Shown piece by piece: positions 15,081 to 27,223 of a stretch of DNA of 38,020 nt. The translations under genes were made by a program, and so were the position numbers. Positions within the stretch are counted from its first letter, which is position 1. The number at the start of each line of letters is the position of its first letter. Below the pieces are notes generated by a model, which saw only the letters and a list, made by a program, of their open reading frames with translations, ran no database searches and was not told the DNA's origin. The DNA is taken from NCBI GenBank assembly GCA_900314975.1, contig OMXI01000019.1, positions 1 to 38,020 of the forward strand, in the 5' to 3' direction. Origin of the DNA: an uncultured Eubacteriales bacterium (lineage in GTDB: Bacteria; Bacillota; Clostridia; Oscillospirales; Ruminococcaceae).

Positions 15081-16199
15081 ATGAAATTCACTTGTGAAAA
15101 GAAAATGCTTATCGATGCTGTAAGCAACGTATCAAAGGCGATCAGCGAAAAAGCTCCGTTCCCCGCACTTTCGGGCATGAAGCTCAGGCTTGACAGAGAA
15201 AACCTTGAGCTTACGGGCTACAATATGGAAATAGGCATAAGAACAACAATATCCGTTGAAAGCTCCGATTCGGGACAGTGCATCATCGATGCAGCACTGT
15301 TTTCCAATATGCTTCGCAAGCTTGACGAAAGCATAGTGCTTATCGAAATATCAAGCAACTATCAGGTGACCATATCAAGCGGCGTTACCACCTTTAACCT
15401 CGTTGCGCAGAATTCCGACGAGTACCCCGAGCTGCCGACAGTAAATTCAGATGACAGCATATGCGTTTCACAGCCGATACTTAAAAATATGATAGAGCAG
15501 TCTGTCTTTGCGGTCGCAGTTACAGATATGAAGCCTATCCTCAAAGGAGAGCTTTTCGAGATACAGGGCGGCAAGCTCACACTTGCAGCTATCGACGGCT
15601 ATAGACTTGCTGTAAGAAGCGAGCCTATCAAGTTTGAGGGCGAAAAGAAATTCGTAGTGCCTGCCGTTACACTTTCAAAGGTAACAGACCTGCTTTCCGA
15701 TAACGAGGAGGACACAGCAGAGCTTTGCCCCACACTTAAGCATATCATTTTCAAAATAAACGGCTATATGGTTTATTCACGACTTCTTGAGGGAGAGTTC
15801 CACCCGTACAGGTCAGCTATCCCCGCAGAAAGCAAAACAGAGGTCACCGTTGACAGAAAGCAGCTTATCGCAGCGCTTGAAAGAACAATGCTTATCATCA
15901 ATGACAGAGCGCCATCACCCGTAAGATGCTACTTTGAAAACAATACACTCAAGATAAACTGCAAAACCACAGTCGGCAATAAAATTTCCGACGAGATAAG
16001 CGCAGTCATCACAGGACCTGTTATCGAAATAGGCTTTAAGTGCAAGTATCTGCTTGACCCGCTGAAAGTCATTGACGATGAAAGAGTAAAGCTGCAGATG
16101 AACGGCAGCCTGCTGCCAATGAAGATAGTTTCGTGCGACGATAACGAAAGCGAAAAATATACCTACCTCGTGCTGCCTGTAAGACTGCCAAAGGATTGA
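15081..16199 (+). CDS. dnaN: DNA polymerase III beta sliding clamp
   Basis: DnaN is the ring-shaped processivity clamp for the replicative polymerase. The 372-aa length and the start [20 protein letters not shown] are typical. Three clamp domains follow, with GMKLRL, '[10 protein letters not shown]' and '[11 protein letters not shown]', and the terminus reads [12 protein letters not shown] (usual YLVLPVR.). I chose ATG 15081 because AGGATG lies 6-8 nt upstream and family proteins begin MKF; in-frame ATG 15072 and TTG 15027 would add unsupported residues. It leads the plus-strand cluster dnaN-yaaA-recF-remB-gyrB. Confidence 0.97.
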   Translation: MKFTCEKKMLIDAVSNVSKAISEKAPFPALSGMKLRLDRENLELTGYNMEIGIRTTISVESSDSGQCIIDAALFSNMLRKLDESIVLIEISSNYQVTISSGVTTFNLVAQNSDEYPELPTVNSDDSICVSQPILKNMIEQSVFAVAVTDMKPILKGELFEIQGGKLTLAAIDGYRLAVRSEPIKFEGEKKFVVPAVTLSKVTDLLSDNEEDTAELCPTLKHIIFKINGYMVYSRLLEGEFHPYRSAIPAESKTEVTVDRKQLIAALERTMLIINDRAPSPVRCYFENNTLKINCKTTVGNKISDEISAVITGPVIEIGFKCKYLLDPLKVIDDERVKLQMNGSLLPMKIVSCDDNESEKYTYLVLPVRLPKD

Positions 16200-16204
16200 T
16201 CTTA

Positions 16205-16426
16205 ATGAAAACAGTTGAAATAAAGATACATACCGACTTTATCAAGCTTGACTCACTGCTCAAATTTGCAGGCGTGGTCGAAACAGGCGGTATCGCAAAG
16301 GAGATAATCGCCGAGGAAAGAATAAAGGTCGGCGGTGAGGTATGCACAATGCGCGGCAAAAAGATAAGACCGGGCGATACAGTGCAGATAGATGAAATAG
16401 ACACACAGATAGTTGTCACAAACTGA
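16205..16426 (+). CDS. yaaA: S4-domain RNA-binding protein YaaA (RlbA type)
   Basis: This 73-aa protein consists of a single S4 fold: [20 protein letters not shown], then [20 protein letters not shown], then '[15 protein letters not shown]'. This is the short S4 protein placed between dnaN and recF in most Firmicutes, thought to act in ribosome assembly. I favour ATG 16205 because AAAGGA (16190-16195) sits about 9 nt upstream and overlaps the dnaN end; TTG 16196 is an alternative. Confidence 0.92.
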   Translation: MKTVEIKIHTDFIKLDSLLKFAGVVETGGIAKEIIAEERIKVGGEVCTMRGKKIRPGDTVQIDEIDTQIVVTN

Positions 16427-16429
16427 TTT

Positions 16430-17574
16430 ATGTATATAACTAAAATTTACGCCGACGGTTTTAAGAATCTGAAAAAAATAGATATAACGCCCCACGAGGA
16501 AATAAATATCTTCTGGGGTAAAAATGCGCAGGGCAAAACAAATCTTATCGAAGCTGTATGGCTTTGTACGGGCGTCAGGTCATTTCGCAGTACAAAGGAT
16601 AAAGGCATGATAGATATAAATGCAGATGCAATGACTATCGAGGTCAGCTTCAAGGACAGCTTCCGCGACCAGACAGTGCGCTACTGCATGGATAAAAACA
16701 ACATCAAGGAAAAAGAGCTGTTTCTCAACGGCATAAAGGTCAAAAACCCCGCAAAGCTGTTCGGTCAGCTTGACTGCGTGGTGTTTACTCCCGAGGACCT
16801 TGAAATATCCAAAGGCTCGCCCGATAACAGACGGCAGTTTTTAGACCTTTGCGTCAGCCAGATAAAAAACAACTACTCAAATACCTGCGCAAAGTATGAA
16901 AGAATAATCGAGCACAGAAATGCGCTTTTGAAAAATATAGCGTTTGGCAAAAGCTCACGCGACGAGCTTGACGGCTGGGATGTCCAGCTTGCACAGCTTG
17001 GCTCGTATATCTCGCTTTTGAGATATAACTACACCAAAATACTCGCAAACTATGCCTCAAAGCTGTACAGCGAGATATCACAGGGCAAGGAAAAGCTGGA
17101 GATAAGCTATTATTCAACAGTCTTTTCAAAGCTCGAGGGCAGAAAGGATTTTGCAGGCGACCTTGCAAGAGAATATTTGCAGGTGATAAAAAACAATACC
17201 GATGAGGACATCAGGGCGGGCTTTACTATGAAAGGCGTTCACCGCGACGATATCATCGCAAAAATAAACGGTCTTGCCTGCAGGGATTTTGCCTCGCAGG
17301 GACAGCACAGGTCATGCGCGCTGATACTTAAGCTCGCACAGGCGTATATCTTGAAGCAGGAAACAGACGACGCGCCCGTGATATTGCTTGACGACGTTTT
17401 GAGCGAGCTTGACGAGTTCAGGCAGAGATTCGTGCTTTCAAAAATCGACGGTATTCAGGTTTTCATCACCTGCTGCGATAAGAATATACAGTTTGAGAAA
17501 AACAAGCACGGCAGACTTTACAACATCGAGGGCGGAAGGATAAAAACTCACAAGCGAAAGGAAAAGAAGGACTG

Positions 17575-17575
<1 letters not shown>
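16430..17575 (+). CDS. recF: DNA replication/repair ATPase RecF
   Basis: RecF is an ABC/SMC-like ATPase that helps load RecA at gaps and stalled forks. The 381-aa protein has Walker A GKNAQGKTN (30-38), a VFTPEDLEISKGSPDNRRQFLD region, the ABC signature area FASQGQHRSCALILKLAQA, and Walker B VILLDDVLSELDEFR. It starts 3 nt after the yaaA stop with no clear Shine-Dalgarno, which suggests translational coupling. Its stop TGA overlaps the remB ATG by one base. Confidence 0.96.
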
Positions 17576-19817
<2,242 letters not shown>

Positions 19818-19885
19818 CGCGCATATCAGGCGATATATATACACCATATCGTTTTTAACAAACAAGGAAAGGTATTTTTAAAATT

Positions 19886-20563
19886 ATGGCGGAGAAAAAC
19901 GATTTCAAGAGCTTTGAGGAAAAAGAGCTTGAAGAATACGAAAAGCAGGCACAGGCAGAGGCAGACAGCTTTTCCGAAGAGCCTATGCTCACCCTTGACT
20001 ACGACGTAAAAAACGACGAGGAGGACAGAGCCTTCAGGGCGTATCAGAAAAAGTTCGTTTACCCTCACAACTGGAAGGTCACAGCGGCATTTTCTGTAGT
20101 TGCGGCGGCGTTTATCGTTTCGATAATCAAGTACCCGAACGGCTACCTCAATTACATTCTGCTCGCAATATGCGTAACGGCTATCCTGCTCACCTGGTAC
20201 AACAGCGTAAGGATAAGAAAATATCTTGTCAAAGCGCTTAAAAACCTTGAGGACGACAAGTACAGATTTACACTGTACGAAAGCGGTTTCACTATCGAAA
20301 CGCTTGTGAGCGAGGAAGAAAAGCAGGCGCAGGATTACGTTCCCATAAAGCCGCGCCGCGTGCATCTTGGCGACAACAGCGATATAAACAACGATACCGT
20401 CGAGGTCATCGAGAACGACGAGATGTTCATCATCATTCTCGAAAAAGAGACTTTCTACGTGCTTTGCAAGCGCCTTATGACCGAGCAGCAGCAAAAGATA
20501 CTGCGCGATAAAATGACGGGCGAGCTTGCCGAGGGATACCACCTTATAACCGAAAATAAATGA
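19886..20563 (+). CDS. YcxB-like membrane protein between gyrB and gyrA
   Basis: This 225-aa protein has an acidic, charged N-terminus (1-50, Glu/Lys-rich), two hydrophobic segments (about 68-86 and 90-107), and a soluble C-terminal domain. That domain (DDKYRFTLYESGFTIET ... ETFYVLCKRLMTEQQQKILRDKM) resembles the YcxB-like C-terminal module, a PH-like fold. It probably sits in the membrane with both ends in the cytoplasm. It lies 68 nt after gyrB and 42 nt before gyrA, so it is likely cotranscribed with gyrase. Function unknown. Confidence 0.75.
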   Translation: MAEKNDFKSFEEKELEEYEKQAQAEADSFSEEPMLTLDYDVKNDEEDRAFRAYQKKFVYPHNWKVTAAFSVVAAAFIVSIIKYPNGYLNYILLAICVTAILLTWYNSVRIRKYLVKALKNLEDDKYRFTLYESGFTIETLVSEEEKQAQDYVPIKPRRVHLGDNSDINNDTVEVIENDEMFIIILEKETFYVLCKRLMTEQQQKILRDKMTGELAEGYHLITENK

Positions 20564-20571
20564 TTGATATA

Positions 20572-20587
20572 TTCCGCAAAAGCGGAA
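20572..20587 (+). promoter_or_regulatory. Small hairpin before the gyrA ribosome-binding site
   Basis: TTCCGC (20572-20577), an AAAA loop and GCGGAA (20582-20587) form a perfect short hairpin 4 nt before the GGAG that precedes the gyrA TTG start. There is no T run, so a terminator is unlikely; it may shape translation initiation or mRNA processing. Confidence 0.4.
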
Positions 20588-20605
20588 GAATGGAGTTGAA
20601 ATTTT

Positions 20606-23152
20606 TTGAGCGACTACAATGTTATTGACACAGATGTCGAAAGGATAATGAAAGAATCGTTTATCCAGTATTCTATGGCAGTAATCGTTTCCAGAGCGCT
20701 TCCTGACGTAAGAGACGGCTTGAAGCCTGTACACAGACGTATCCTTTACACTATGTACGAAAACGGACTTACTCCCGACCAGCCGTACAGAAAGTGCGCA
20801 GATACCGTAGGTTCGGTACTTGGTAAGTATCACCCTCACGGTGATGCTTCCGTTTACGATGCGCTTGTCCGTCTTGCACAGAGCTTCTCGCTTCGTTACC
20901 CTCTCGTTGACGGTCACGGAAACTTCGGTTCTGTTGACGGTGACCCGCCGGCTGCTTACCGTTACACAGAGGCTAAAATGGCGAAGATGTCGATGAATAT
21001 GCTCACCGACATCAACAAGAACACTGTTGATTTCCAGTCAAACTACGACGACAGACTCAAAGAGCCTGTTGTTTTGCCGTCGAGATTCCCAAATCTTTTG
21101 TGCAACGGTTCAACAGGTATCGCCGTAGGTATGGCAACAAATATCCCGCCGCACAATCTTCACGAGATAATCGAGGGTATGAAGTGCGTGATGAAAAACC
21201 CCGACTGCTCGCTTGACGAGCTTATGCAGCACGTTCAGGGACCCGATTTCCCGACGGGCGGCATCATCATGGGCAGAGCGGGCATAAGAGCCGCTTACGC
21301 AACGGGCAAGGGCAAGATAACCCTGCGTTCGCAGACCACTATCGAGGAAATAAACGGCAGAAACTGCATAATCGTCACCGAGATACCGTATATGGTCAAT
21401 AAGGCAAGACTGTGCGTTTCTATCGCAGACCTTGTCAAAGAAAAGAGAATAGAGGGCATACACGACCTCAACGACGAGTCGGGCAAGGACGGTATGCGTA
21501 TCGTTATCAAGCTCAAAAAGGACGCAAATCCGCAGGTAGTGCTCAATAAGCTGTTCTCCTACACACAGCTTCAGGATACCGTCGGCGTGAATATGCTCGC
21601 GCTGGTAAACGGCATACCGAAGATACTTACGCTTAAAGAGTGCCTTGAGCAGTACATTGATTTCCAGGTGGACGTTATCAGAAGACGTACACAGTTTGAT
21701 CTGAAAAAAGCCAAGGAAAGAGAGCATATCCTGCAGGGTCTGGTCATCGCCCTTGACAATATTGACGAGGTAGTTGAGATACTGCGTTCTTCAAAGACTA
21801 TTGCCGAAGGTAAGCAAAGACTTATGGACCGCTTTGACCTTACCGAAGTGCAGGCAGACCACATCGTTAATATGACACTTGGCAAGCTGACGGGTATGGA
21901 GCGTCAGAAACTGCTTGACGAGTTGGCAGAGCTGAAGATAAAGATCGCCGACCTCGAAGATATACTTGCAAATCATCAGAGAGTGCTTGATATCATCATT
22001 GAAGAGGTCGAGGCTATACAGGAAAAATTCGGCGACGAAAGAAGAACGAGAATAGAAAATGTCAGCGGCGAGGTAGATATCGAGGACCTTATCCCCGAGG
22101 AAGAAAGCTTTGTCACCTACACCAAGGGCGGCTATATCAAGAGAACGCCTATCAGCGAGTACCATGCACAAAAGCGCGGCGGCAAGGGCGTTACAGGTAT
22201 GAAACAGCGCGAGGACGACTACGTTGAGGAGATGTATACCTGCTCCACGCACGACTTTATGCTCTTCATCTCAAACAAGGGCATTATGTACAAGCTCAAG
22301 TGCTACGAGCTCCCCGAGGGCTCAAAGGCTTCAAGGGGAACCAATATCGTCAATGTACTGCCGCTTGAAAATGACGAAAAGATAGCCGCTATGATTAAGA
22401 CCGACTCCTTTGACGAGGGTAAGTTTATCGTTATGGTCACCAAAAACGGCAAGATAAAGCGTACACCGCTTTCGTCCTATAAAAACGTCAGAAAGAACGG
22501 TCTGCGCGCTATCGGTCTTGACGAGGGCGACGAGATAGAGGGCGTAAGAATGACAAGCGGTAAGAACCAGCTTATCATTGCTACCCACAACGGCTACGCT
22601 ATCAGAGTCAATGAAACGGACATCAGAGAGATGTCAAGAACAGCCCACGGCGTAAGAGCTATCAAGCTGCGTGAGGGCGACTATGTCGTTTCAATGGCGA
22701 GAGTGCGCGACGGTGCGACAGTGCTTACCGTTGCCGAAAACGGTCTTGGCAGACGCGTTGCGCTTGAAAATTACCGTATCCAAAGGCGCGGCGGCTACGG
22801 CATGATGAACTATAAAAACGGCGGCGTGTGCGGCATAAAGGTAGTTGACGACGAGGACGATATCATCATGATATCCACCGACGGCGTCGTTATCAGAATA
22901 AGAGCCTGCGATATCAGCATTATGGGCAGATATTCAAAGGGCGTTCGCCTTATGCGCGTAAGCGAGGACGGCAAGGTAGTTGCGTTCACACGTACCGAGC
23001 ACGAGGAAGATGCGGAGATATCCGAGGTCGAGCAGGCATCCGCCGAGGATATAGCACAGGCAGCCGAGGAAGAGGCAAACGAGGTCGTTGCAGAGGATAC
23101 AGCTCCCGATGATGAGGACGCTGTTGATGACGGAAACGATGACGAAGAATAA
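20606..23152 (+). CDS. gyrA: DNA gyrase subunit A
   Basis: GyrA is the DNA breakage-reunion and wrapping subunit. The 848-aa protein has [40 protein letters not shown] (76-95), and the catalytic tyrosine Tyr120 in AAYRYTEA. The C-terminal beta-pinwheel includes the gyrase-specific GyrA box ([10 protein letters not shown]). A Glu/Asp-rich tail follows. At the quinolone-determining position equivalent to E. coli Ser83 there is Ala81, followed by Ser82. The start is TTG 20606, with GGAG about 10 nt upstream. A terminator follows the stop. Confidence 0.96.
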   Translation: MSDYNVIDTDVERIMKESFIQYSMAVIVSRALPDVRDGLKPVHRRILYTMYENGLTPDQPYRKCADTVGSVLGKYHPHGDASVYDALVRLAQSFSLRYPLVDGHGNFGSVDGDPPAAYRYTEAKMAKMSMNMLTDINKNTVDFQSNYDDRLKEPVVLPSRFPNLLCNGSTGIAVGMATNIPPHNLHEIIEGMKCVMKNPDCSLDELMQHVQGPDFPTGGIIMGRAGIRAAYATGKGKITLRSQTTIEEINGRNCIIVTEIPYMVNKARLCVSIADLVKEKRIEGIHDLNDESGKDGMRIVIKLKKDANPQVVLNKLFSYTQLQDTVGVNMLALVNGIPKILTLKECLEQYIDFQVDVIRRRTQFDLKKAKEREHILQGLVIALDNIDEVVEILRSSKTIAEGKQRLMDRFDLTEVQADHIVNMTLGKLTGMERQKLLDELAELKIKIADLEDILANHQRVLDIIIEEVEAIQEKFGDERRTRIENVSGEVDIEDLIPEEESFVTYTKGGYIKRTPISEYHAQKRGGKGVTGMKQREDDYVEEMYTCSTHDFMLFISNKGIMYKLKCYELPEGSKASRGTNIVNVLPLENDEKIAAMIKTDSFDEGKFIVMVTKNGKIKRTPLSSYKNVRKNGLRAIGLDEGDEIEGVRMTSGKNQLIIATHNGYAIRVNETDIREMSRTAHGVRAIKLREGDYVVSMARVRDGATVLTVAENGLGRRVALENYRIQRRGGYGMMNYKNGGVCGIKVVDDEDDIIMISTDGVVIRIRACDISIMGRYSKGVRLMRVSEDGKVVAFTRTEHEEDAEISEVEQASAEDIAQAAEEEANEVVAEDTAPDDEDAVDDGNDDEE

Positions 23153-23161
23153 ATAATCACG

Positions 23162-23195
23162 AAACCAACAGTACCGCTGTGTGCTGTTGGTTTTT
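23162..23195 (+). terminator. Intrinsic terminator after gyrA
   Basis: Arms AAACCAACAG (23162-23171) and CTGTTGGTTT (23184-23193) pair perfectly over 10 bp with a 12-nt loop and run into TTTTT. It lies 9 nt beyond the gyrA stop and closes the dnaN-gyrA transcription block. Confidence 0.88.
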
Positions 23196-23204
23196 GCGCC
23201 TCCG

Positions 23205-23246
23205 GAAGCAAAAGGCAAGAAACGAGAGAGAAGCAAGAGGCAAAAG
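23205..23246. repeat. Heptanucleotide tandem array downstream of gyrA
   Basis: Six consecutive 7-mers occur: GAAGCAA, AAGGCAA, GAAACGA, GAGAGAA, GCAAGAG, GCAAAAG. This is a degenerate array of the GARGYAA heptad. It ends at the purine-rich ribosome-binding site of the next gene. Confidence 0.6.
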
Positions 23247-23260
23247 GGGTGAACAGCTTT

Positions 23261-24469
23261 GTGAAAGAGCATAAAATGACTATCCTTGTCCCTGCAATGC
23301 TTGACGAGACCTTTGAGCTGTTAAAAGCGGCATTTGCCTCAAAATCAGTAAAGGTCGTGCTTTTGAAAAACTCAAACGGCGTTGTCAATACGGGACTTGG
23401 CTTTGTGCATAACGACTTGTGCTGTCCCTGCGCAATAATGGTCGGGCAGCTTGTCAATGCTCTGCGCTCTGGGCAGTACGATGTCAGCAAAACCGCGTTT
23501 CTGTGCGCGCAGGCAGGCGATTCGTGCAGAGGCTCAAACTATATACCGCTCATTCGCAAGGCGGTGAAAAAAGCAGGCTTTGACATACCCGTGCTTTCGC
23601 TGAATTTTTTCGATATGGAGCAGGGCGCGCGCTTTGATATAACGCCCGCGTTTTTGCTCAAGGCGCTTGCAGCCGTTATGTACTCTGATTTGCTTATGAT
23701 TCTGAAAAACCAGATACGTCCGTATGAACTGCATAAAGGGCAGACCGACGAGCTATGCCGCGTGTGGCAAAAGCGTCTGCGAAAGGATATTTTCAACGGC
23801 AAAGGTCTGCTTTCATACAAACGTAATTTTAACCGTATCTGCCGCGATTTTGCAGCGATCGGGCAAACGGGCGAAACAAAGCTGCGTGTGGGCTTTGCGG
23901 GCGAGCTGTATATGAAATACTGCAGCATAGGCAACCGCCGCCTGCTGCGCCATTACGAAAGCCGCGGGGCAGAGGTTCGTGTAAACGGCTTTTCGTGGTA
24001 TGTGCTGTACTATATCGACAGCCACCTGTATGATTTTTCACCCGTTGTAACGGCTGGCTATAAGGCTGCCGCGCGCATTATCGAGGGCGTCCAAAAGCTT
24101 ATGATACGCACCTTGCGAAAGTATGGATTTGAGTGCTTTGACAGCTTTACACCGTTTAAGCAAAAAGCGCAGAGCCGTATCCCCTGCAACTGTACCACGG
24201 GCGACGGCTGGCTTATCGGCGCAGAGATAGTCAACCACGCACTGTGCGGAACAAAAGGCGTTGCGTGCCTTCAGCCATTTGGCTGTATGCCCAACCACGT
24301 GTGCGGACACGGGCTGTACAGCTCGATACAGCGCCGTTTGAGCGATACGGGAGTGCGCCTTGTCAGCGTTGATTTTGATACCTCGGGCAGCGATGTCAAC
24401 ATCTATAACCGCGCCGAAATGCTGCTGACACCGCAGATAATTCTGAATAAAAAGGGAGAAAAGCTATGA
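23261..24469 (+). CDS. 2-hydroxyacyl-CoA dehydratase (HgdB/activase-associated) family protein
   Basis: This roughly 400-aa protein resembles the C-terminal half of large 'acyl-CoA dehydratase activase-related' proteins. Matching features are the cysteine-rich DLCCPCAIMVGQL, 'AGDSCRGSNYIPLIRKAVKKAGF', a central domain with RVGFAGELYMKYCSIGNRRL, and the diagnostic ACLQPFGCMPNHVCGHGL followed by VSVDFDTSGSDVNIYNRAEM. The cysteines could hold an iron-sulfur cluster. The classical enzymes dehydrate 2-hydroxyacyl-CoAs with a separate ATPase activase, which is not in this window; substrate unknown. I prefer GTG 23261 (AAAAGGGG upstream); GTG 23249 and ATG 23276 are alternatives. It overlaps the Nif3-like gene by 4 nt. 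Confidence 0.75.
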   Translation: MKEHKMTILVPAMLDETFELLKAAFASKSVKVVLLKNSNGVVNTGLGFVHNDLCCPCAIMVGQLVNALRSGQYDVSKTAFLCAQAGDSCRGSNYIPLIRKAVKKAGFDIPVLSLNFFDMEQGARFDITPAFLLKALAAVMYSDLLMILKNQIRPYELHKGQTDELCRVWQKRLRKDIFNGKGLLSYKRNFNRICRDFAAIGQTGETKLRVGFAGELYMKYCSIGNRRLLRHYESRGAEVRVNGFSWYVLYYIDSHLYDFSPVVTAGYKAAARIIEGVQKLMIRTLRKYGFECFDSFTPFKQKAQSRIPCNCTTGDGWLIGAEIVNHALCGTKGVACLQPFGCMPNHVCGHGLYSSIQRRLSDTGVRLVSVDFDTSGSDVNIYNRAEMLLTPQIILNKKGEKL

Positions 24470-25248
24470 CAACCGTTAAGGATATCTACAATTACATAAA
24501 CGAGATAGCGCCGTACTCTTTGCAGGAAAGCTACGATAACAGCGGTCTTTGCGTGGGTAACGGCAAAATGCGTGTCACTAAAGCACTTGTTGCCCTTGAC
24601 GTGACAAAGGACATAATAGCCGAGGCAAAGCAAAAAGGCGCGCAGCTTATCATCACCCACCACCCCGTTATTTTCCGCGCACTCAAAGCCGTCGACCCCG
24701 AAACTGTCGTGGGTATGCTGCTTTCGGGCGGCATCGCATCGGTCAGCGCGCATACCAATTTTGACAGTACCCTTATGAACGACCTTTTGTGCAAGCAGCT
24801 TGATTTGCGCCCAAGCGAGCCTCTGACCGAGGAGCACGGCGTGCCTATGGGCTGTGTGTGCGAGCTTGAAAATGCACTCAGCGCAGACGACCTTGCAAAG
24901 CATATACAGAAAAAACTCGGCAATACCGTCGTGCGCTATAACGACCTTGATAAAACCGCGCAGTATAAGGGCAAAACTATCTCGCGTGTCGGTGTCTGCT
25001 CGGGCAGCGGCGGTAGCTTCTGGAGAGATGCGCAGGCAAAGGGCTGCGACGCGCTCATCACGGGCGACGTTAAGCACGATATCTTTATCGACGCGCTCAA
25101 CGACGGCTTTTGCGTGATAGACGCAGGGCATTTCCATACCGAGAATATCTTCTGCGAGTATATGCAGCTGGAGCTGTCAGAGCAGTTCAAAGACGTACAA
25201 TTTGAGGTCGCAGACAGCAACGTTGATGTGGTGTCATATCGTATTTGA
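24466..25248 (+). CDS. Nif3-like dinuclear metal-centre protein
   Basis: This 260-aa protein belongs to the NIF3/YbgI family (annotated as GTP cyclohydrolase 1 type 2-like). Metal-ligand motifs are LIITHHPVIFRA, SAHTNFDS and the C-terminal DAGHFHTE. 'ALITGDVKHDIFIDALNDGFCVIDAGH' is also typical. It lacks the PII-like insertion that brings the Bacillus YqfO protein to about 370 aa. The ATG overlaps the previous gene's stop (ATGA), so the two are coupled. In many Firmicutes a Nif3 gene follows trmK; here the neighbour is a dehydratase-like gene. The true biochemical role of the family is unsettled. Confidence 0.9.
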   Translation: MTTVKDIYNYINEIAPYSLQESYDNSGLCVGNGKMRVTKALVALDVTKDIIAEAKQKGAQLIITHHPVIFRALKAVDPETVVGMLLSGGIASVSAHTNFDSTLMNDLLCKQLDLRPSEPLTEEHGVPMGCVCELENALSADDLAKHIQKKLGNTVVRYNDLDKTAQYKGKTISRVGVCSGSGGSFWRDAQAKGCDALITGDVKHDIFIDALNDGFCVIDAGHFHTENIFCEYMQLELSEQFKDVQFEVADSNVDVVSYRI

Positions 25249-25276
25249 TTTTTAACGATGTTTTGTATTTTCTTTT

Positions 25277-25450
25277 CCGAATAATTGAGGAAATTCTTCT
25301 GAAAAGAATATTTCCCGAACTCTTTCGGGTCTCTCATAACTTTTTCGTTATCGGGGACTTGTTCCCGATGGCGAAAAAGCAATAAAAGGTTTCTGAAAAG
25401 GGGTTTGGGGAAAAACTCTTCTCCAAAAGAGTTTTTCCCCAATTACTCTG
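25277..25450 (-). repeat. Structured interspersed repeat, copy B (MITE-like)
   Basis: This is the best-preserved copy and lies between the Nif3-like gene and rqcH. Terminal ends CAGAGTAATTGGGGAAA and (reverse complement of the other end) CCGAATAATTGAGGAAA agree at 14 of 17 positions. Hairpin 1 is a perfect 16-bp stem (25405-25420 with 25427-25442). Hairpin 2 is CTTTTTCG...CGAAAAAG enclosing ATCGGG/CCCGAT (25340-25379). Short stems CCCGAA/TTCGGG and ATTCTT/AAGAAT lie near the far end. On the minus strand the order matches copies A and C. Confidence 0.85.
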
Positions 25451-25465
25451 AAAGGAGAACGCATA

Positions 25466-27223
25466 ATGGCACTTGACGGAATATATTTAAGCTTACTGAA
25501 AAAAGAATTTGAAACGCTTATCGGTGCGCGTGTTGACAAAATACACCAGCCCACCCGCGAAGAACTGCTGATAGGCTTTCGCACCCGCGAGGGCGGCAAA
25601 AAACTGCTTATCAACGCAGGTTCAGGCTCGGCGCGCATACACCTCACCACGCAGGAGATAGAAAACCCCAAAACGCCGCCTATGCTTTGTATGCTGCTGC
25701 GCAAGCACTTATCATCTGGCAGGCTTGTCGACATTCGCCAGGACGGCTTTGAGCGCATACTTTTTCTTGACTTTGAGTCCACCGACGAGCTTGGCGACAG
25801 AGCCGACCTCACGCTCGTTGTCGAGATAATGGGCAGATGCTCAAACGTCATACTTGTCGGCGGCGAGGGAAAGATAATCGACAGCATACACCGCGTAAAC
25901 CCCGACGGCAGCGCGCGCCCCGTGCTGCCCGCAATGAAATACGAAACACCCCCGCGCGAGCAAAGACTGAACATTTTCACCGCACCGCGCGAGGAGCTTG
26001 AACTAAGGCTGAAACAGTTCCCAAAGGCAGAGCTTTGCAAAACGCTTCTGAAAGTGTGCGAGGGAATATCACCAATCTTTGCGCGCGAGTGTGAAAACTA
26101 CGCCCTGCGCGGCGTAGATAAGCCTGTCGAGGATATGCAGCCCGATAATTTTGACCGCCTTGCAGAGTATATCGGCAGTATCGGCGGGCAGCTGCAAAGC
26201 GGCACAAACCCCTATACTCTCGTCAAGACCAAAGAGGGCGCGTTCAAGGATTTCTGCTTTTGCGATATACGCCAGTACGGCTCGCTTATGGATACCAAAA
26301 GCTTTGAGTCCCCCAGCGAACTGCTTGATTATTTCTATTCGCAAAGGGATATGTTCGCGCGCGCAAAGCAAAAAGCAGCAGACCTTTTCAAGCTTGTGGG
26401 CAATCTCACCGAGCGCACACGGCGGCGCGTAGAGAATCAGAAAGCAGAGCTGCACGACTGCGCAGACCGCGACAAATACCGCATTTACGGCGATCTGATA
26501 ATGGCAAATATAAGCGACATCATCAAGGGCATGAGCTGGTGCAGAGTGACCAATTATTACGACGACGACCTTTCGCTCACCGAGATACCCCTTGACAAAA
26601 GGCTCTCGCCGCAGGAAAATGCGCAGAAATACTACAGCCTCTACCGCAAGCTCGACACCGCCGAGCATAAGCTGAAAAAGCTGATAGTGCAGGGCGAGGA
26701 GGAGCTTGTCTACCTCGACAGTGTCTATGAGTCGCTCACCCGCGCACAGACCGAAAGCGAGCTTGCAGAGCTTCGCCAGGAGCTTGCCGACGAGGGCTAT
26801 ATAAGGTGGCAGGGCGCGAAAAGCAAGCCCCCGAAAGCACTTCCGCCGATGCGATTTAAAACGCCCGACGGCTTTGTTATCCGCGTGGGCAGAAACAACC
26901 GCCAGAACGACAGGCTCACCTGCAAGGAATCGGAGAAAACTGATATGTGGCTTCACACCAAGGACATCACGGGCAGCCACGTAATCATCACAGCAGACGG
27001 GCGCGAAATACCCGAAATGGTCATTTATACAGCCGCACGCCTTGCCGCGTATTTTTCAAAGGGCAGAGAGTCCTCGCAGGTCGCGGTGGACTATACCCTC
27101 GTGAAAAATGTCAAAAAGCCAAACGGCGCAAAACCGGGAATGGTGATATTCACGAATAATAAAACACTGTACGTTTCACCCTTCTCACCCGAAGAAGTAG
27201 ACAGTCTGAAAACACCGCTGTAA
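25466..27223 (+). CDS. rqcH: Ribosome quality-control factor RqcH (NFACT protein)
   Basis: RqcH binds stalled 50S-peptidyl-tRNA complexes and recruits tRNA-Ala to add C-terminal alanine tails. It was earlier called fibronectin-binding protein A. The 585-aa protein has NFACT-N (MALDGIYLSLLKKEFETLIG, 'GARVDKIHQPTREELL', VVEIMGRCSNVILV), a middle coiled coil (about 285-440), and the NFACT-R domain (about 455-575, GFVIRVGRNNRQNDRLT, ESEKTDMWLHTKDITGSHV). The position of the Asp-Arg pair in Bacillus RqcH reads Glu-Arg (GFERIL). The ATG has GGAG upstream, directly after repeat copy B. Confidence 0.94.
   Translation: MALDGIYLSLLKKEFETLIGARVDKIHQPTREELLIGFRTREGGKKLLINAGSGSARIHLTTQEIENPKTPPMLCMLLRKHLSSGRLVDIRQDGFERILFLDFESTDELGDRADLTLVVEIMGRCSNVILVGGEGKIIDSIHRVNPDGSARPVLPAMKYETPPREQRLNIFTAPREELELRLKQFPKAELCKTLLKVCEGISPIFARECENYALRGVDKPVEDMQPDNFDRLAEYIGSIGGQLQSGTNPYTLVKTKEGAFKDFCFCDIRQYGSLMDTKSFESPSELLDYFYSQRDMFARAKQKAADLFKLVGNLTERTRRRVENQKAELHDCADRDKYRIYGDLIMANISDIIKGMSWCRVTNYYDDDLSLTEIPLDKRLSPQENAQKYYSLYRKLDTAEHKLKKLIVQGEEELVYLDSVYESLTRAQTESELAELRQELADEGYIRWQGAKSKPPKALPPMRFKTPDGFVIRVGRNNRQNDRLTCKESEKTDMWLHTKDITGSHVIITADGREIPEMVIYTAARLAAYFSKGRESSQVAVDYTLVKNVKKPNGAKPGMVIFTNNKTLYVSPFSPEEVDSLKTPL

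Noticed and set aside
19826-20917. Long antisense open frame opposite the YcxB-like gene and the gyrA start
   Set aside because: It shadows real genes on the other strand, its composition is unlike any protein, and it has no ribosome-binding site. The same applies to 888-1973 plus and 26069-26980 minus.
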